Made by a program: the position numbers and the translations under genes | Notes under the pieces: generated by a model | What the model saw: only the letters and a program-made list of their open reading frames with translations | Told to the model about the DNA's origin: nothing | The model's database searches: none | Source of the DNA: Flavobacteriales bacterium UBA7690 | GTDB lineage: Bacteria; Bacteroidota; Bacteroidia; Flavobacteriales_F; PHOS-HE28 | Reading direction: 5' to 3' | Assembly: GCA_002482775.1 (NCBI GenBank) | Contig: DLGQ01000031.1 | Span: 1 to 26,005 of the forward strand | DNA length: 26,005 bases | Part shown: piece by piece, positions 20,301-25,368 of the stretch | How positions within the stretch are numbered: position 1 is the first letter of the stretch | Layout: each line of letters starts with the position of its first letter

Positions 20301-21067
20301 ACCGCATTGGCACCACCGCTGGTGATCACGGGTTGGGTGAAGGTGTATCCGCCGGTGTACGGGATAGTTGCGCCAGCAGTGCCACGAGCAGGTGCCAGTT
20401 CGAAACGCAAAGAGTCGCCGGCAAGGTCAGTTACCCCGTGGTTGTAAACGATAGGCTGTCCAACACAACCGAAGGGCACCGGATCATTGATGAAGCGTGG
20501 TGAACTGTTGCACGGCGCCACCGTATTGTTCAGGCGTGCGCTGAGGTAGAGGTCGCGCCCCCCCGGGTTCTGCAAGGAAGTGATGGCGTTGTTCCGGCAG
20601 CAGAGGTCCCAATCGATGATCCAGTCGGCACCACATCCGGCCCACTGGGTCAGGTTGATCACTGCCGAATAACGGTAGCGCTCCACACCATAAGTACCAG
20701 CCGAACTGTTGCAACGATCGGTGGCGCCCGGGCAAATGGGTGTTACCACTTGCACGTTCTGGAACACGAAGCATGCATTGAAGTTGGCGTTGCACGTAGC
20801 GGACCGCACATTGAACTGTAGATCGCCGTTATTGCAGCTCACCGGCGCGCTCACACCGTTGCAATCGCGGAAGAAGCTCATGTTCACCCGGTACTGGTTG
20901 TTGCCCAGGCACTCGTAGGTGATATCGCCTCCCATAGCGTGGGTAGCACGTGCTTCACCCTGCCATAGCAAGAGCGCCACGGCAGCGGGGATCAGGGTGC
21001 GGAGGGAGGTGCGCGTGGCGATAGCCATCAGGCGTATCGCGTTCAAAAGGCGTCGTTGTTCAGCCAT
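11333..21067 (-). CDS. Giant repeat surface protein (3244 aa), T9SS type B cargo, SprB-like adhesin candidate
   Basis: The longest gene in the window. Start ATG at 21067; Met14 (codon at 21028) gives a more typical signal peptide, ending EARA before THAMGG. Residues 42-410 form a Cys-rich N-terminal region (about 17 Cys) beginning THAMGGDITYECLGNNQYRV, a type often found at the start of giant Bacteroidota surface proteins; 310-405 look like a cadherin/Ig-type domain. Residues 414-3151 are 31 tandem repeats of about 88 residues. Residues 3152-3244 are the gliding-motility-associated (CHU_C, type B) C-terminal domain: IPNAFSPNKDGTNDIYTI, FVVFNRWGNKVFE, WDGTNQFGG, final GYIYLRR. This predicts Sec export, then T9SS transport to the cell surface. 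PorP/SprF and OmpA genes follow on the same strand. Adhesion or gliding is inference from SprB; binding target unknown. The frame is intact through all repeats. Confidence 0.92.
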   Translation of the reverse strand: MAEQRRLLNAIRLMAIATRTSLRTLIPAAVALLLWQGEARATHAMGGDITYECLGNNQYRVNMSFFRDCNGVSAPVSCNNGDLQFNVRSATCNANFNACFVFQNVQVVTPICPGATDRCNSSAGTYGVERYRYSAVINLTQWAGCGADWIIDWDLCCRNNAITSLQNPGGRDLYLSARLNNTVAPCNSSPRFINDPVPFGCVGQPIVYNHGVTDLAGDSLRFELAPARGTAGATIPYTGGYTFTQPVITSGGANAVTIDPATGTIRFTPSIAQFAVVTVLVREFRNGVQIGQYTRDLQFAIINCNNNNPSASGINGTAAYTFDVCAGTNFCFNVNSTDADAAQNVTMTWNAAIPGATFTTTAGSRPVGTFCWTPTAIGQQIFTVTVEDNACVLNGRATVGYLINVTPPLTPAVAGPDQSVCGFSTTLAGQQPYATAPGVWSVVSGTATFANSGSATTGVSGLSTGNNVLRWTTNYGTCGTSSDDVVISTYDPAHPVANAGPSQSFCQPTSTATLSGNVATAPAVGTWALVSGTGTITSPNSPTSGVTGLGQGTNVFRWSIDNGACTPPTTSQVSILVYSSSQPAANAGPDQQLCSPTTSTTLAGNATIAPATGQWTVVSGTGTFANASLRNTTVSGLSIGLNRLRWTISNGPCVPPTTSDEVDIVVFNPASPNAIAGPNQQVCAATATLAGNAPLAPATGVWTVVSGTGTFANASSPSSGVSGLSVGANVFQWTLSNGPCANGVTTSQVTITRFDGTAPAASAGPDQDLCTNPSTVFASTTMAGNTPTAPGTGTWTVVNGSATITTPGSPTTAVTNIPVGTTTLRWTINNGPCVPNTTTDDVVIRVFDRSAAAANAGPAQNLCAPVLNLTLAGNAATAPATGVWSVVSGSGTFANASSPTTTVTGAGLGVNVYRWSIANGPCPNANTSSDVTVTIFNPNIAVAAAGPDQELCGASTATLAGSAVAAPAVGTWTVVSGAATFANANAANTAVSGLPIGTTVVRWTVNNGPCGNTSDEMAIRRFDPNNPVANAGPDQSICVPVAPNLVTMAASSITAPAAGTWTIVSGGGTIANINSPTTQISNMPPGISEFRWTVSNGPCPNGLTNDVVRVFVFDSNAPVANAGPDISLCSVSGTATMAGSTVASPSIGTWTLVSGTGTIANLNSPTTQITGLAVGQNIFQWTVDNGPCASGITTDQMSIFVYDPSNPSADAGQDQNVCTSAGNTIQLEGSPVIFPATGVWTVIGSPATIVDPNSPITQVTGLASGNYSFIWTVNNGVCPNPISSSTSLVIVADGNAQAALAGPDQSVCGATSTVTMAANVPTGVATGSWSVEQGTAVFGNVASATTTVSGLSVGVNILRWNIDNGACGITSDLVSILVYDPNNPVANAGADQQLCTPTTSTTFTGSNVIVPAVGQWTLVSGAGTIANPGAPNSTVSGLAIGENVFRWQVNNGVCANPLTQDEVSIFVYDLGAEVSNAGPDQEICTPVASVTLVGNATVGSAIGTWVRISGTGNITAPNNPNTTVTALGVGVNIFEWRINNGACGISTDQVNIRVFDGTNPVANAGPDQEICTPASTVTLAGSNVIFPASGTWTLVSGSGTITAPTNRNSTVTGLAVGENIFRWTVLNGPCANPLTTDEVSIFVFDVNNPVASAGPDQELCTPQSTTNLAGSAVTFPASGTWTLTQGAGVIADPSDPNTAITGLAVGINIFTWTVDNGPCANGITTDAVQIRVFDENNPVADAGIDQELCTPASSTTLAGSPVTIPAVGTWTVISGAANITNINSPTTTVTGLGVGEVVLEWTVSNGPCANGITRDRVSIFLFNDANLDANAGADQELCTPNTITTLEGSAVIFPAVGTWTIVIGSGSITDPNAPNTTVTDLGVGENVFAWTVDNGPCANGTTDDEVSIFLFDLNNVPANAGADQELCTPNTSTNLAGSPVTFPAVGTWTRVSGGGTIVDVNSPTTQVTGLPVGENIFQWTVDNGPCETGGGFDQVSIFVFDEDNADAIAGPDQELCTTSIATATMAGSAITFPAVGTWTLISGTGTIANPNSPTTTIFDLAIGENVFEWTVSNGPCANGTTTDRVSLFVFDENNIDANAGPDQDLCTPTNSTTLQGSVLVFPAVGTWTIVNGTGTITDPTDPNTTITGLGVGIIVVAWTVDNGPCSSGITSDQMVIQLFDENNPIADAGPDQELCTSNPVTTMQGSSLTIPATGFWELVSGAGDITNPADPLTAVTNLALGENIFRWTVANGPCTNPLTEDIVSIFVFDENNPDANAGPDQQVCTPITQATMVGSSITFPATGTWTLVSGQGTITDPADPNTTITDLGLGVNIFDWEVYNGGCSNQLTNDQVEITLFDADAPPADAGADQEFCAPDDVATVTGNAPVGAATGTWTRVQGTGTIADPSSPNTTITGLTVGENIFTWTLQGGVCTTTVDSVSLLVFDPNNPLANAGLDQELCMPEDSVLMAGSSLILPAQGTWTTIFGNGVAQNPGDPGTRIRNLSIGLNTFVWQVYNGPCANSLTSDTVNVTLYDDTTAAANAGPDLEQCLPLTDITLQGVQPPAPADGTWTLIAGTGVIADPNSPTTAISGLSQGINTFVWTLDWDPCPNNGTLTDTMSVYVYDPGAPLASAGPDQQLCSPENTSVLTGNTPVTPGVGTWSVVSGTAVIADPNDPTSAVSNLEIGEHVLVYQIYNGMCGFGPPSTDTLTIRVYDDQAPPATTGESISACTPVDEITLQGNDPVFPAVGTWTGPGTITNPNDPAAVVTGLGVGQHEFTWTIDNGACGTSSAAQNVFIYDDQAPDADAGPDQELCTPTTTTALEANAVVFPAVGFWSVVNGTGIFADAASPTTSVSGLSVGDNTFRWNISNGPCGPTQDEVTVTVFNDQQAVADAGPDQQLCAPANSATLAGSAVTFPATGSWVFVVGNAVLSDPTSPTATLSGLAVGVYTLQWVVDNGPCANGTTTDLVTITVFDNNETSAAAGPDQDYCTPISEEVTMLANSPSLPATGSWTLVSGSATIGSSTDPFTVITGLGLGANVFEWTVNNGACGSSTDQVVINVFDHTEVDADAGKDQEVCQHVSTTATLDATATNTTGVGTWTLLSGSGNITDPGVANTTVTDLGLGENWFVWTVNNGTCGTTSDTVLVQLKDCLKLVIPNAFSPNKDGTNDIYTIENIEYFPNNNFVVFNRWGNKVFEATPYTNTWDGTNQFGGPLGEELPESTYYYVLDPGTGDEAFTGYIYLRR
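11615..19828 (-). repeat. 31 tandem Ig-like repeats of about 88 residues (about 265 bases each)
   Basis: Each unit begins near AGPDQELCTP and runs through TTLAGS, FPAVGTWTVVSGTGTI, NSPTTVTGL, VGENIFRWTVDNGPC and a strand like TDEVSIFVFDENNPVAN. Unit lengths counted are 85-93 residues; 2738 residues over 31 units average 88. Every unit has a Cys near position 8 and a second near position 65-67 (NGPC), consistent with one disulfide per domain. Units about 13-22 counted from the N-terminus are the most alike; units near both ends diverge (for example TGESISACTP in unit 27). The predicted fold is a beta sandwich related to PKD/Ig-like surface repeats; this is inferred from pattern. Confidence 0.9.
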
Positions 21068-21123
21068 GTACCGACCAGCTTGGTGGCACCGCTCCAGTTG
21101 CTGACGGATCTTCGACGGTGAAA

Positions 21124-21148
21124 CCTGAACGACGATCGTTCATTCAGG
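21124..21148 (-). other. Stem-loop in the giant surface gene leader
   Basis: CCTGAACG and CGTTCATTCAGG form an imperfect stem (CCTG/CAGG plus AACG/CGTT with a small bulge) 57 bases or more upstream of the giant gene ATG. It lies between the candidate -7 element and the start codon, so it would be in the mRNA leader. A regulatory role is possible but unsupported. Confidence 0.25.
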
Positions 21149-21231
21149 CTCCGATCATCGGCAGGAGAACGCCGTTGCACCGGACAAACACACACGATCA
21201 CGATCCGCACTTCTTCGGGAAAGGTGCTGGA

Positions 21232-21239
21232 CAAACGTA
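21232..21239 (-). promoter_or_regulatory. Candidate -7 element for the giant protein/porP/ompA operon
   Basis: TACGTTTG on the minus strand (21239-21232) matches the Bacteroidota TAnnTTTG consensus exactly. The nearest upstream TTG is at 21268-21266, 26 bases away, somewhat far for a -33 box. It would give a leader of roughly 155-200 bases. It lies downstream of the preceding gene's terminator hairpin, which fits an independent promoter. Confidence 0.4.
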
Positions 21240-21337
21240 GAGGCGTTGATCCGCCGTCGATCGATCAACGGTTCACACTTGTTAACAGCGGCGTGTGAGG
21301 CATAGACCAGGCTTGTGATACAACAGTGCCAATGCAA

Positions 21338-21370
21338 GAAGCCCGTTCGCATCATCAGCGGACGGGCTTC
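21338..21370 (-). terminator. Strong stem-loop terminator after the type A cargo gene
   Basis: GAAGCCCGT (21338-21346) pairs perfectly with ACGGGCTTC (21362-21370); a T-G pair and CGC/GCG extend the stem to 13 pairs around the loop ATCATCA. It starts 22 bases after the stop codon at 21392 on the minus strand, followed by TTGCATTG. The stem is very stable, though the T tail is short. It should separate this gene from the giant protein operon. Confidence 0.65.
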
Positions 21371-21391
21371 AGAAAGGACGAATAATAGTGC

Positions 21392-22930
21392 CTACTGCTT
21401 CACGAACAACGCGCGCGAAACCAGTTGCGCATCCTGGTCATACGCCAAGAGCGTGTAGGTACCACCATCGAGCATGGCCACATCGATCGAACGTTGGAAG
21501 ACTTCTTCACGAACCACCCGTCCAGCAGCATCCACAAGGCGGAGACGACGTACGGTGTTCCCGTCCACATCGATGTTCAACCGATCGTTCACCGGGTTCG
21601 GATAGACACGCATCGGGGCCAACGCGCTAAGCTCCTCCATCCCGATCGCAGGATCGGAACCGATGCACACATTGAACACCGAGGTCTGTGCCGGTGTACT
21701 TGTCCAGGTATACACTTGAACATAGTAGGTCTCACCAGGAGTAAGACCCACGGGGTCGCTCTCTTGTGGATCGCTGCACGAATTCGGCACGAGCTCAAGC
21801 GATCCGCAGGTGCTGCTCCACAGTGCATGGTACATATCTCCAGTGGACCCTGTTATGTCGATGATGGAGACACGATGGGTGGCAGCGAGCGCAACGAAAC
21901 TGAACCATACATCATCATCTGCTGTGCCGAAGCAGGTGGAGGTGACATTCGATGCGGTCGCACCGATCACCGTACCCTGCGTTCTGGCTCCACAATCATA
22001 GTCCGTGTTGACCGTTAAAGGCACCGCGTTCAGGCACTCGTCATTGACGATCGTCGTCATGAACATCACCCCCGAGCTCCACACACTGAACCCTCCACCA
22101 GGACAGACCGAGCGAACATAGACCGTGTACTGGGTGCCCGGCTGAAGGCCGCTTGCGTTGGTATTCGGCGCTGTTCCGCTTGCCAGAGCATTGCTCCCAT
22201 CGGGAATCGCTCCAGTGGTGACCACCCACTCGTAGGATGGGCTTCCGTTATCGGTGAAGGTGATCGTAGCACCTGCATTGCCAGGGCTGGTAACGGCAAG
22301 TCCACTGGGGTAGAAACACGCCACGCTCTCCACCTTGATATCGTCCAGCGCCCACCACCAATCCCAGCCCGAACTGTACTGGAAACGGACCTGTGCTGCA
22401 GCAGAACCTCCGGCAGCAGCGGTGATATCGAAACTTGCCACCGCCGCAGGATTCGGATAACCGACATTGTCAACGGTATAAGTCTCGATCTCCGTCCACG
22501 TGGTACCGTTGGAGACTTCAACCTTGCCATACGACTCCAGCCGGGCGTAGAACTGGTGTGAGAAAGAAAGCACCAGGATGTTCGCCGTGCTCGCATCGAA
22601 GGTGGGCGAGACCAACCAACTATTCACGGAGATGCCACTTGCACCGCAGGCATCGCTATCCAAGAAAGCGAAATCGCCATCGAAGCCACCACCGGTAGGG
22701 AGCGCACCTGTGCCATCCACACTGAAGGTGAAGGTCGTTAGATCTCCTGGCGCGAAGGTCCAATCGCAATCACTGTCCGGGTCGGACTCCACGGTGAATC
22801 CCGTGGTGCTGGCCCCTCCGGTGAACTGTTCGCTCAATATCACTTGCGCCTGGGCTGGACATGCGGCCAAGCCAATGGAGGCCGCTAGCAGAAGGATCGA
22901 ACCGTGTAGTGTTCTTTTCATGATGGTCAT
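21392..22930 (-). CDS. Secreted multidomain protein with T9SS type A sorting domain
   Basis: A 512-aa T9SS cargo protein. Start ATG at 22930 or Met4 at 22921; either gives a signal peptide running to AQAQ. Residues about 30-205 form a MAM/jelly-roll-like 'choice-of-anchor J' domain (ILSEQFTGG, SWLVSPTFD, WWWALDDIKVES). About 207-293 are a fibronectin type III-like domain (LQPGTQYTVYVRSVC, VWSSGVMF). About 296-425 resemble a bacterial pre-peptidase C-terminal-like beta sandwich (NDECLNAVPLTV, DDVWFSFVA, LTPGETYYVQVYT). Residues 438-512 are the Por_Secre_tail type A sorting domain (MRVYPNPVNDRLNIDV, RLVDAAGRVV, GTYTLLAY, ALFVKQ), which is removed at the cell surface, often with attachment to A-LPS. 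No catalytic domain is seen, so a binding or matrix role is likely. Oddity: LAAC at residues 21-24 is also a perfect lipobox. Confidence 0.92.
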   Translation of the reverse strand: MTIMKRTLHGSILLLAASIGLAACPAQAQVILSEQFTGGASTTGFTVESDPDSDCDWTFAPGDLTTFTFSVDGTGALPTGGGFDGDFAFLDSDACGASGISVNSWLVSPTFDASTANILVLSFSHQFYARLESYGKVEVSNGTTWTEIETYTVDNVGYPNPAAVASFDITAAAGGSAAAQVRFQYSSGWDWWWALDDIKVESVACFYPSGLAVTSPGNAGATITFTDNGSPSYEWVVTTGAIPDGSNALASGTAPNTNASGLQPGTQYTVYVRSVCPGGGFSVWSSGVMFMTTIVNDECLNAVPLTVNTDYDCGARTQGTVIGATASNVTSTCFGTADDDVWFSFVALAATHRVSIIDITGSTGDMYHALWSSTCGSLELVPNSCSDPQESDPVGLTPGETYYVQVYTWTSTPAQTSVFNVCIGSDPAIGMEELSALAPMRVYPNPVNDRLNIDVDGNTVRRLRLVDAAGRVVREEVFQRSIDVAMLDGGTYTLLAYDQDAQLVSRALFVKQ

Positions 22931-22961
22931 ATGTACAGGTGGAACGAAGACTTAACGCACA

Positions 22962-22988
22962 CAAAGTAATACGCACCGAGAGGGACAA
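22962..22988 (-). promoter_or_regulatory. Weak candidate promoter for the type A cargo gene
   Basis: On the minus strand TTACTTTG (22969-22962) is one base from TAnnTTTG and lies about 32 bases before the ATG at 22930. A TTG at 22988-22986 stands 16 bases upstream, a little short for the usual spacing. The position between two divergent genes fits a promoter. Confidence 0.33.
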
Positions 22989-23108
22989 GTGTCCATTCGC
23001 AAGGACGATATTCATGCCCGATCGTGGACGACCGGTTCGCAGTGCTTGAGACCGTCGCCAAAGAGCTAAGGACCTCCATTGGCATAGGACTTGCGGCTAA
23101 CCTGCACA

Positions 23109-24146
23109 ATGCAGCGCACCACTACCCTCCTGTGCTTGCTGCTTTCCGTGAATACCCTTATCGCGCAATGGGCGGGGATCAATGAGGTAAGGCCATTCGC
23201 AGGTGGCATCATCAACTTCCAAGCACCGCAGTTGGTGGAATACACCACACCCAAAGGAACGGTGGTGCCATGGGCTGGCGCTGGTCTTGAGGCGGGTGTG
23301 TCGTTGACGCATCGTGGCCGTTGGGGTGTAGCGTTGAGCGGAGGCATCGCCGAACATGGTTACCTCTTCTATCTCGACACAGCGTGCTGGACCATGTACC
23401 ACCAAGCACAACGTGCCGAAGCACGCGCCTGGTGGCTCTTCCCGTTCCAGCCATTGGAGTCCGCGAAAGCGCGGATCGGCGTAGCCTACGGACTAAGCTT
23501 CCAGAGCGATAGCGATAGACGTACGGACCAGGAAGGATTCGCCAGCCGTATGGTAGGGCGTGAAATGACACGCAGCTACATCGCTCCGGAGATCGGCATG
23601 ACACGCGAAGTAGAGGATCATCGGTTGGAATTCGGGGTCCGCTACGTGCATCACCTCGATCGCACGGCCGCGTGGAACAGCTACAGCACAAGCTCCGTCG
23701 GGAACGGCACCCACAGTGGGACCGATGATCATCTCGCATTCGTCTTCCGCTACCACTTCGCCCTACCAAAGCCGGATATCGAATTGCCCACCATGCCCAC
23801 GCTCGACTTCAGCGGGCGCGAACTGGATACCATCACTACGCTCTCCACCAAGCACAGCCGTGTGGTAATCGAGCTTTGGGACGATGCCGAACACGACGGC
23901 GATACCCTCAGCGTGTTCTTGAACGACGCACCTGTTCTAGTTGAACACGAACTAACACCCAAGCACTACCGCCTTCCGGTGGACCTGGGGAGCGGCGCGA
24001 ACAAGATCCTTGTGGTGGCGCACAACGAAGGGCGAGTACCACCGAACACGGCGCGTGCCTTCGTACGCACGGGCAACGACCGTGTTCACTTGTTGATCAA
24101 GACCAGCGAGAAGCGCAGTACGGCATTGATCATCCACCGGGAATGA
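23109..24146 (+). CDS. Predicted outer-membrane barrel protein with conserved C-terminal WDD/DGD domain
   Basis: A 345-aa protein of unknown function. ATG at 23109 is chosen because it gives a clean signal peptide (MQRTTTLLCLLLSVNTLIA before QWAG); a TTG 18 bases upstream is in frame but unlikely. Residues 21-225 have alternating hydrophobic strands with aromatic girdle residues (RWGVALSGGIAEHGYLFYLD, RLEFGVRYVHHLD, HLAFVFRYHFALPKP), suggesting a small outer-membrane barrel. After a linker, residues about 248-345 are a separate beta-rich domain (VVIELWDDAEHDGDTLSVFL, ILVVAHNEGRVPPNTARAFV) that I recognise as recurring at the C-termini of Bacteroidota exported proteins; its function is not known to me. 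It is divergent from the type A cargo gene (178-base gap) and convergent with the methyltransferase gene (19 bases between stop codons). Confidence 0.82.
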   Translation: MQRTTTLLCLLLSVNTLIAQWAGINEVRPFAGGIINFQAPQLVEYTTPKGTVVPWAGAGLEAGVSLTHRGRWGVALSGGIAEHGYLFYLDTACWTMYHQAQRAEARAWWLFPFQPLESAKARIGVAYGLSFQSDSDRRTDQEGFASRMVGREMTRSYIAPEIGMTREVEDHRLEFGVRYVHHLDRTAAWNSYSTSSVGNGTHSGTDDHLAFVFRYHFALPKPDIELPTMPTLDFSGRELDTITTLSTKHSRVVIELWDDAEHDGDTLSVFLNDAPVLVEHELTPKHYRLPVDLGSGANKILVVAHNEGRVPPNTARAFVRTGNDRVHLLIKTSEKRSTALIIHRE

Positions 24147-24165
24147 AACTGCACTGCTTAAACAA

Positions 24166-25092
24166 CTAGTCCTTCACCTTCTCGAAGACCATGCGGTAGT
24201 GCTCGAAGATCTCGCGCTCGAACACCTGCAGGTTCGGTGCGATCTGGTAGCGCCGTACCCATTTGCGGAAATCGCTGCTGAACAGCTTTGGCAAAAGCGA
24301 GGCGTACAAACCGTACTTCTGGAGATCGAACTTGTTGAAAGCGGCCGTCCACCGGGCGATCGTCTCGATGTAATCCAAACGTCCGCTATCGATGGAAACC
24401 AATTTGAAATGCTCCTTGGCTGGTTCGGTCATGCCTTCACTTCCGTATGGCAACCACGAGCCCGGGAACACATCGCACACCAGATCCATCAGTTCTTCGC
24501 CGGAGTAGCTCTTGCGGTTCTTCCACACATTGGTCTGCCCGAATTTGATGTCCTCGAACTTCACCATGTTGGGGCCGAACACCATGGTCTGGCAATAGAA
24601 ACGGCCACCCACTGGCAAGAGATCGCTCACCTGTTTGAAGTACGTGCGGTAGATCTCGTCCTGCTTCCCGGCGCGGTACTCTTCCACCGAACACAAATGC
24701 TCCGGACTGCCCATTGCGCATACGGCATCGAACTTCCCGAACGTCGCTGGTGTGATGGCCTTGGAGTCCATGTGGTGAACGTTCAACCCGTTCTTGCGGC
24801 AGGCATCGGCTTGGCCTTTCGCGAGCACCACACCGGTGGTGGAAACCCCGTGTCGGTTGAGGTAGTCGATGAAAGCACCCCAACCACAACCGATGTCCAG
24901 CACCTTGCTGCCCGGCTTGATGTTGCAATGGTCCATGATGAACTTGTGCTTCTTCTCTTGGGCTTGCTCCAAGGTGAGCGAGAAGTCGCCATCGAACCGC
25001 GCGCCGCTGTAGCCGCCCTTCTCGCCCAAGCTCAGGCGGAAGATCTTGTCCATGGTGGTGTAATGCGCGTCGAGGTCTTTTTGGTCGGCCAT
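24166..25092 (-). CDS. SAM-dependent methyltransferase, cyclopropane-fatty-acid synthase family
   Basis: A 308-aa cytosolic class I methyltransferase. Residues 10-62 resemble the CFA/mycolic-acid cyclopropane synthase entry region (HYTTMDKIFRLSL, then FSLTLEQAQEKKHKFIMD). The SAM-binding motif I is VLDIGCGWGAF (64-74), motif II GVVLAKGQ. Glu131-His132 in MGSPEHLCSVEEY align by eye with the EH pair of CFA synthases that helps place the bicarbonate ion; the usual preceding Phe is Pro here. The C-terminal part has the long Trp/Tyr-rich helices typical of the family. At 308 residues it lacks the extra N-terminal domain of Escherichia coli Cfa, being nearer in length to mycobacterial enzymes. The true substrate may be an unsaturated lipid or a different small molecule, so no symbol is given. 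The gene stands alone, 276 bases from the E2 gene. Confidence 0.85.
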   Translation of the reverse strand: MADQKDLDAHYTTMDKIFRLSLGEKGGYSGARFDGDFSLTLEQAQEKKHKFIMDHCNIKPGSKVLDIGCGWGAFIDYLNRHGVSTTGVVLAKGQADACRKNGLNVHHMDSKAITPATFGKFDAVCAMGSPEHLCSVEEYRAGKQDEIYRTYFKQVSDLLPVGGRFYCQTMVFGPNMVKFEDIKFGQTNVWKNRKSYSGEELMDLVCDVFPGSWLPYGSEGMTEPAKEHFKLVSIDSGRLDYIETIARWTAAFNKFDLQKYGLYASLLPKLFSSDFRKWVRRYQIAPNLQVFEREIFEHYRMVFEKVKD

Positions 25093-25159
25093 GGTATGGT
25101 GTTCAAGCGATCATCCGTTGTGGATGACGGAGACAAGGTAGGGTTGAGAGCGGTACGCA

Positions 25160-25172
25160 GCATTAGTAATGC
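25160..25172. promoter_or_regulatory. Short perfect palindrome upstream of the methyltransferase
   Basis: GCATTA G TAATGC is a perfect 13-base palindrome 68-80 bases upstream of the methyltransferase ATG. Its position suits an operator, but only one copy was noticed. Confidence 0.25.
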
Positions 25173-25343
25173 AGCAGGTTGCGGACCGTGATGTTCAAGG
25201 CGATCCGTTCTTCGAAGAAGAGATGGTCAATCAAAGGCCGAATGGCCGGGTGTCCAATTGACACAAAGAAAGCCGTGAACAGCCATAGGCTGGGTGCATG
25301 CGGTTATTTGACCAACGGACGGATACCCTACTGAACATTCGAC

Positions 25344-25364
25344 CAACAGGCGGGGCACCTGTTG
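25344..25364 (-). terminator. Stem-loop just after the E2 gene
   Basis: CAACAGG (25344-25350), loop CGGGGCA, CCTGTTG (25358-25364): a perfect 7-pair stem 4 bases beyond the E2 stop codon on the minus strand. It has no T tract, but the placement suits a transcript 3' end. Confidence 0.45.
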
Positions 25365-25368
25365 TACC

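Noticed and set aside
24147..24165. Short 19-base gap between convergent stop codons considered as a bidirectional terminator
   Set aside because: No inverted repeat or T/A tract is visible in or around it.
25250..25264. GTGTC-CAATT-GACAC inverted repeat in the methyltransferase upstream region
   Set aside because: Only 5 paired bases; matches of this size are expected by chance in a 276-base gap.
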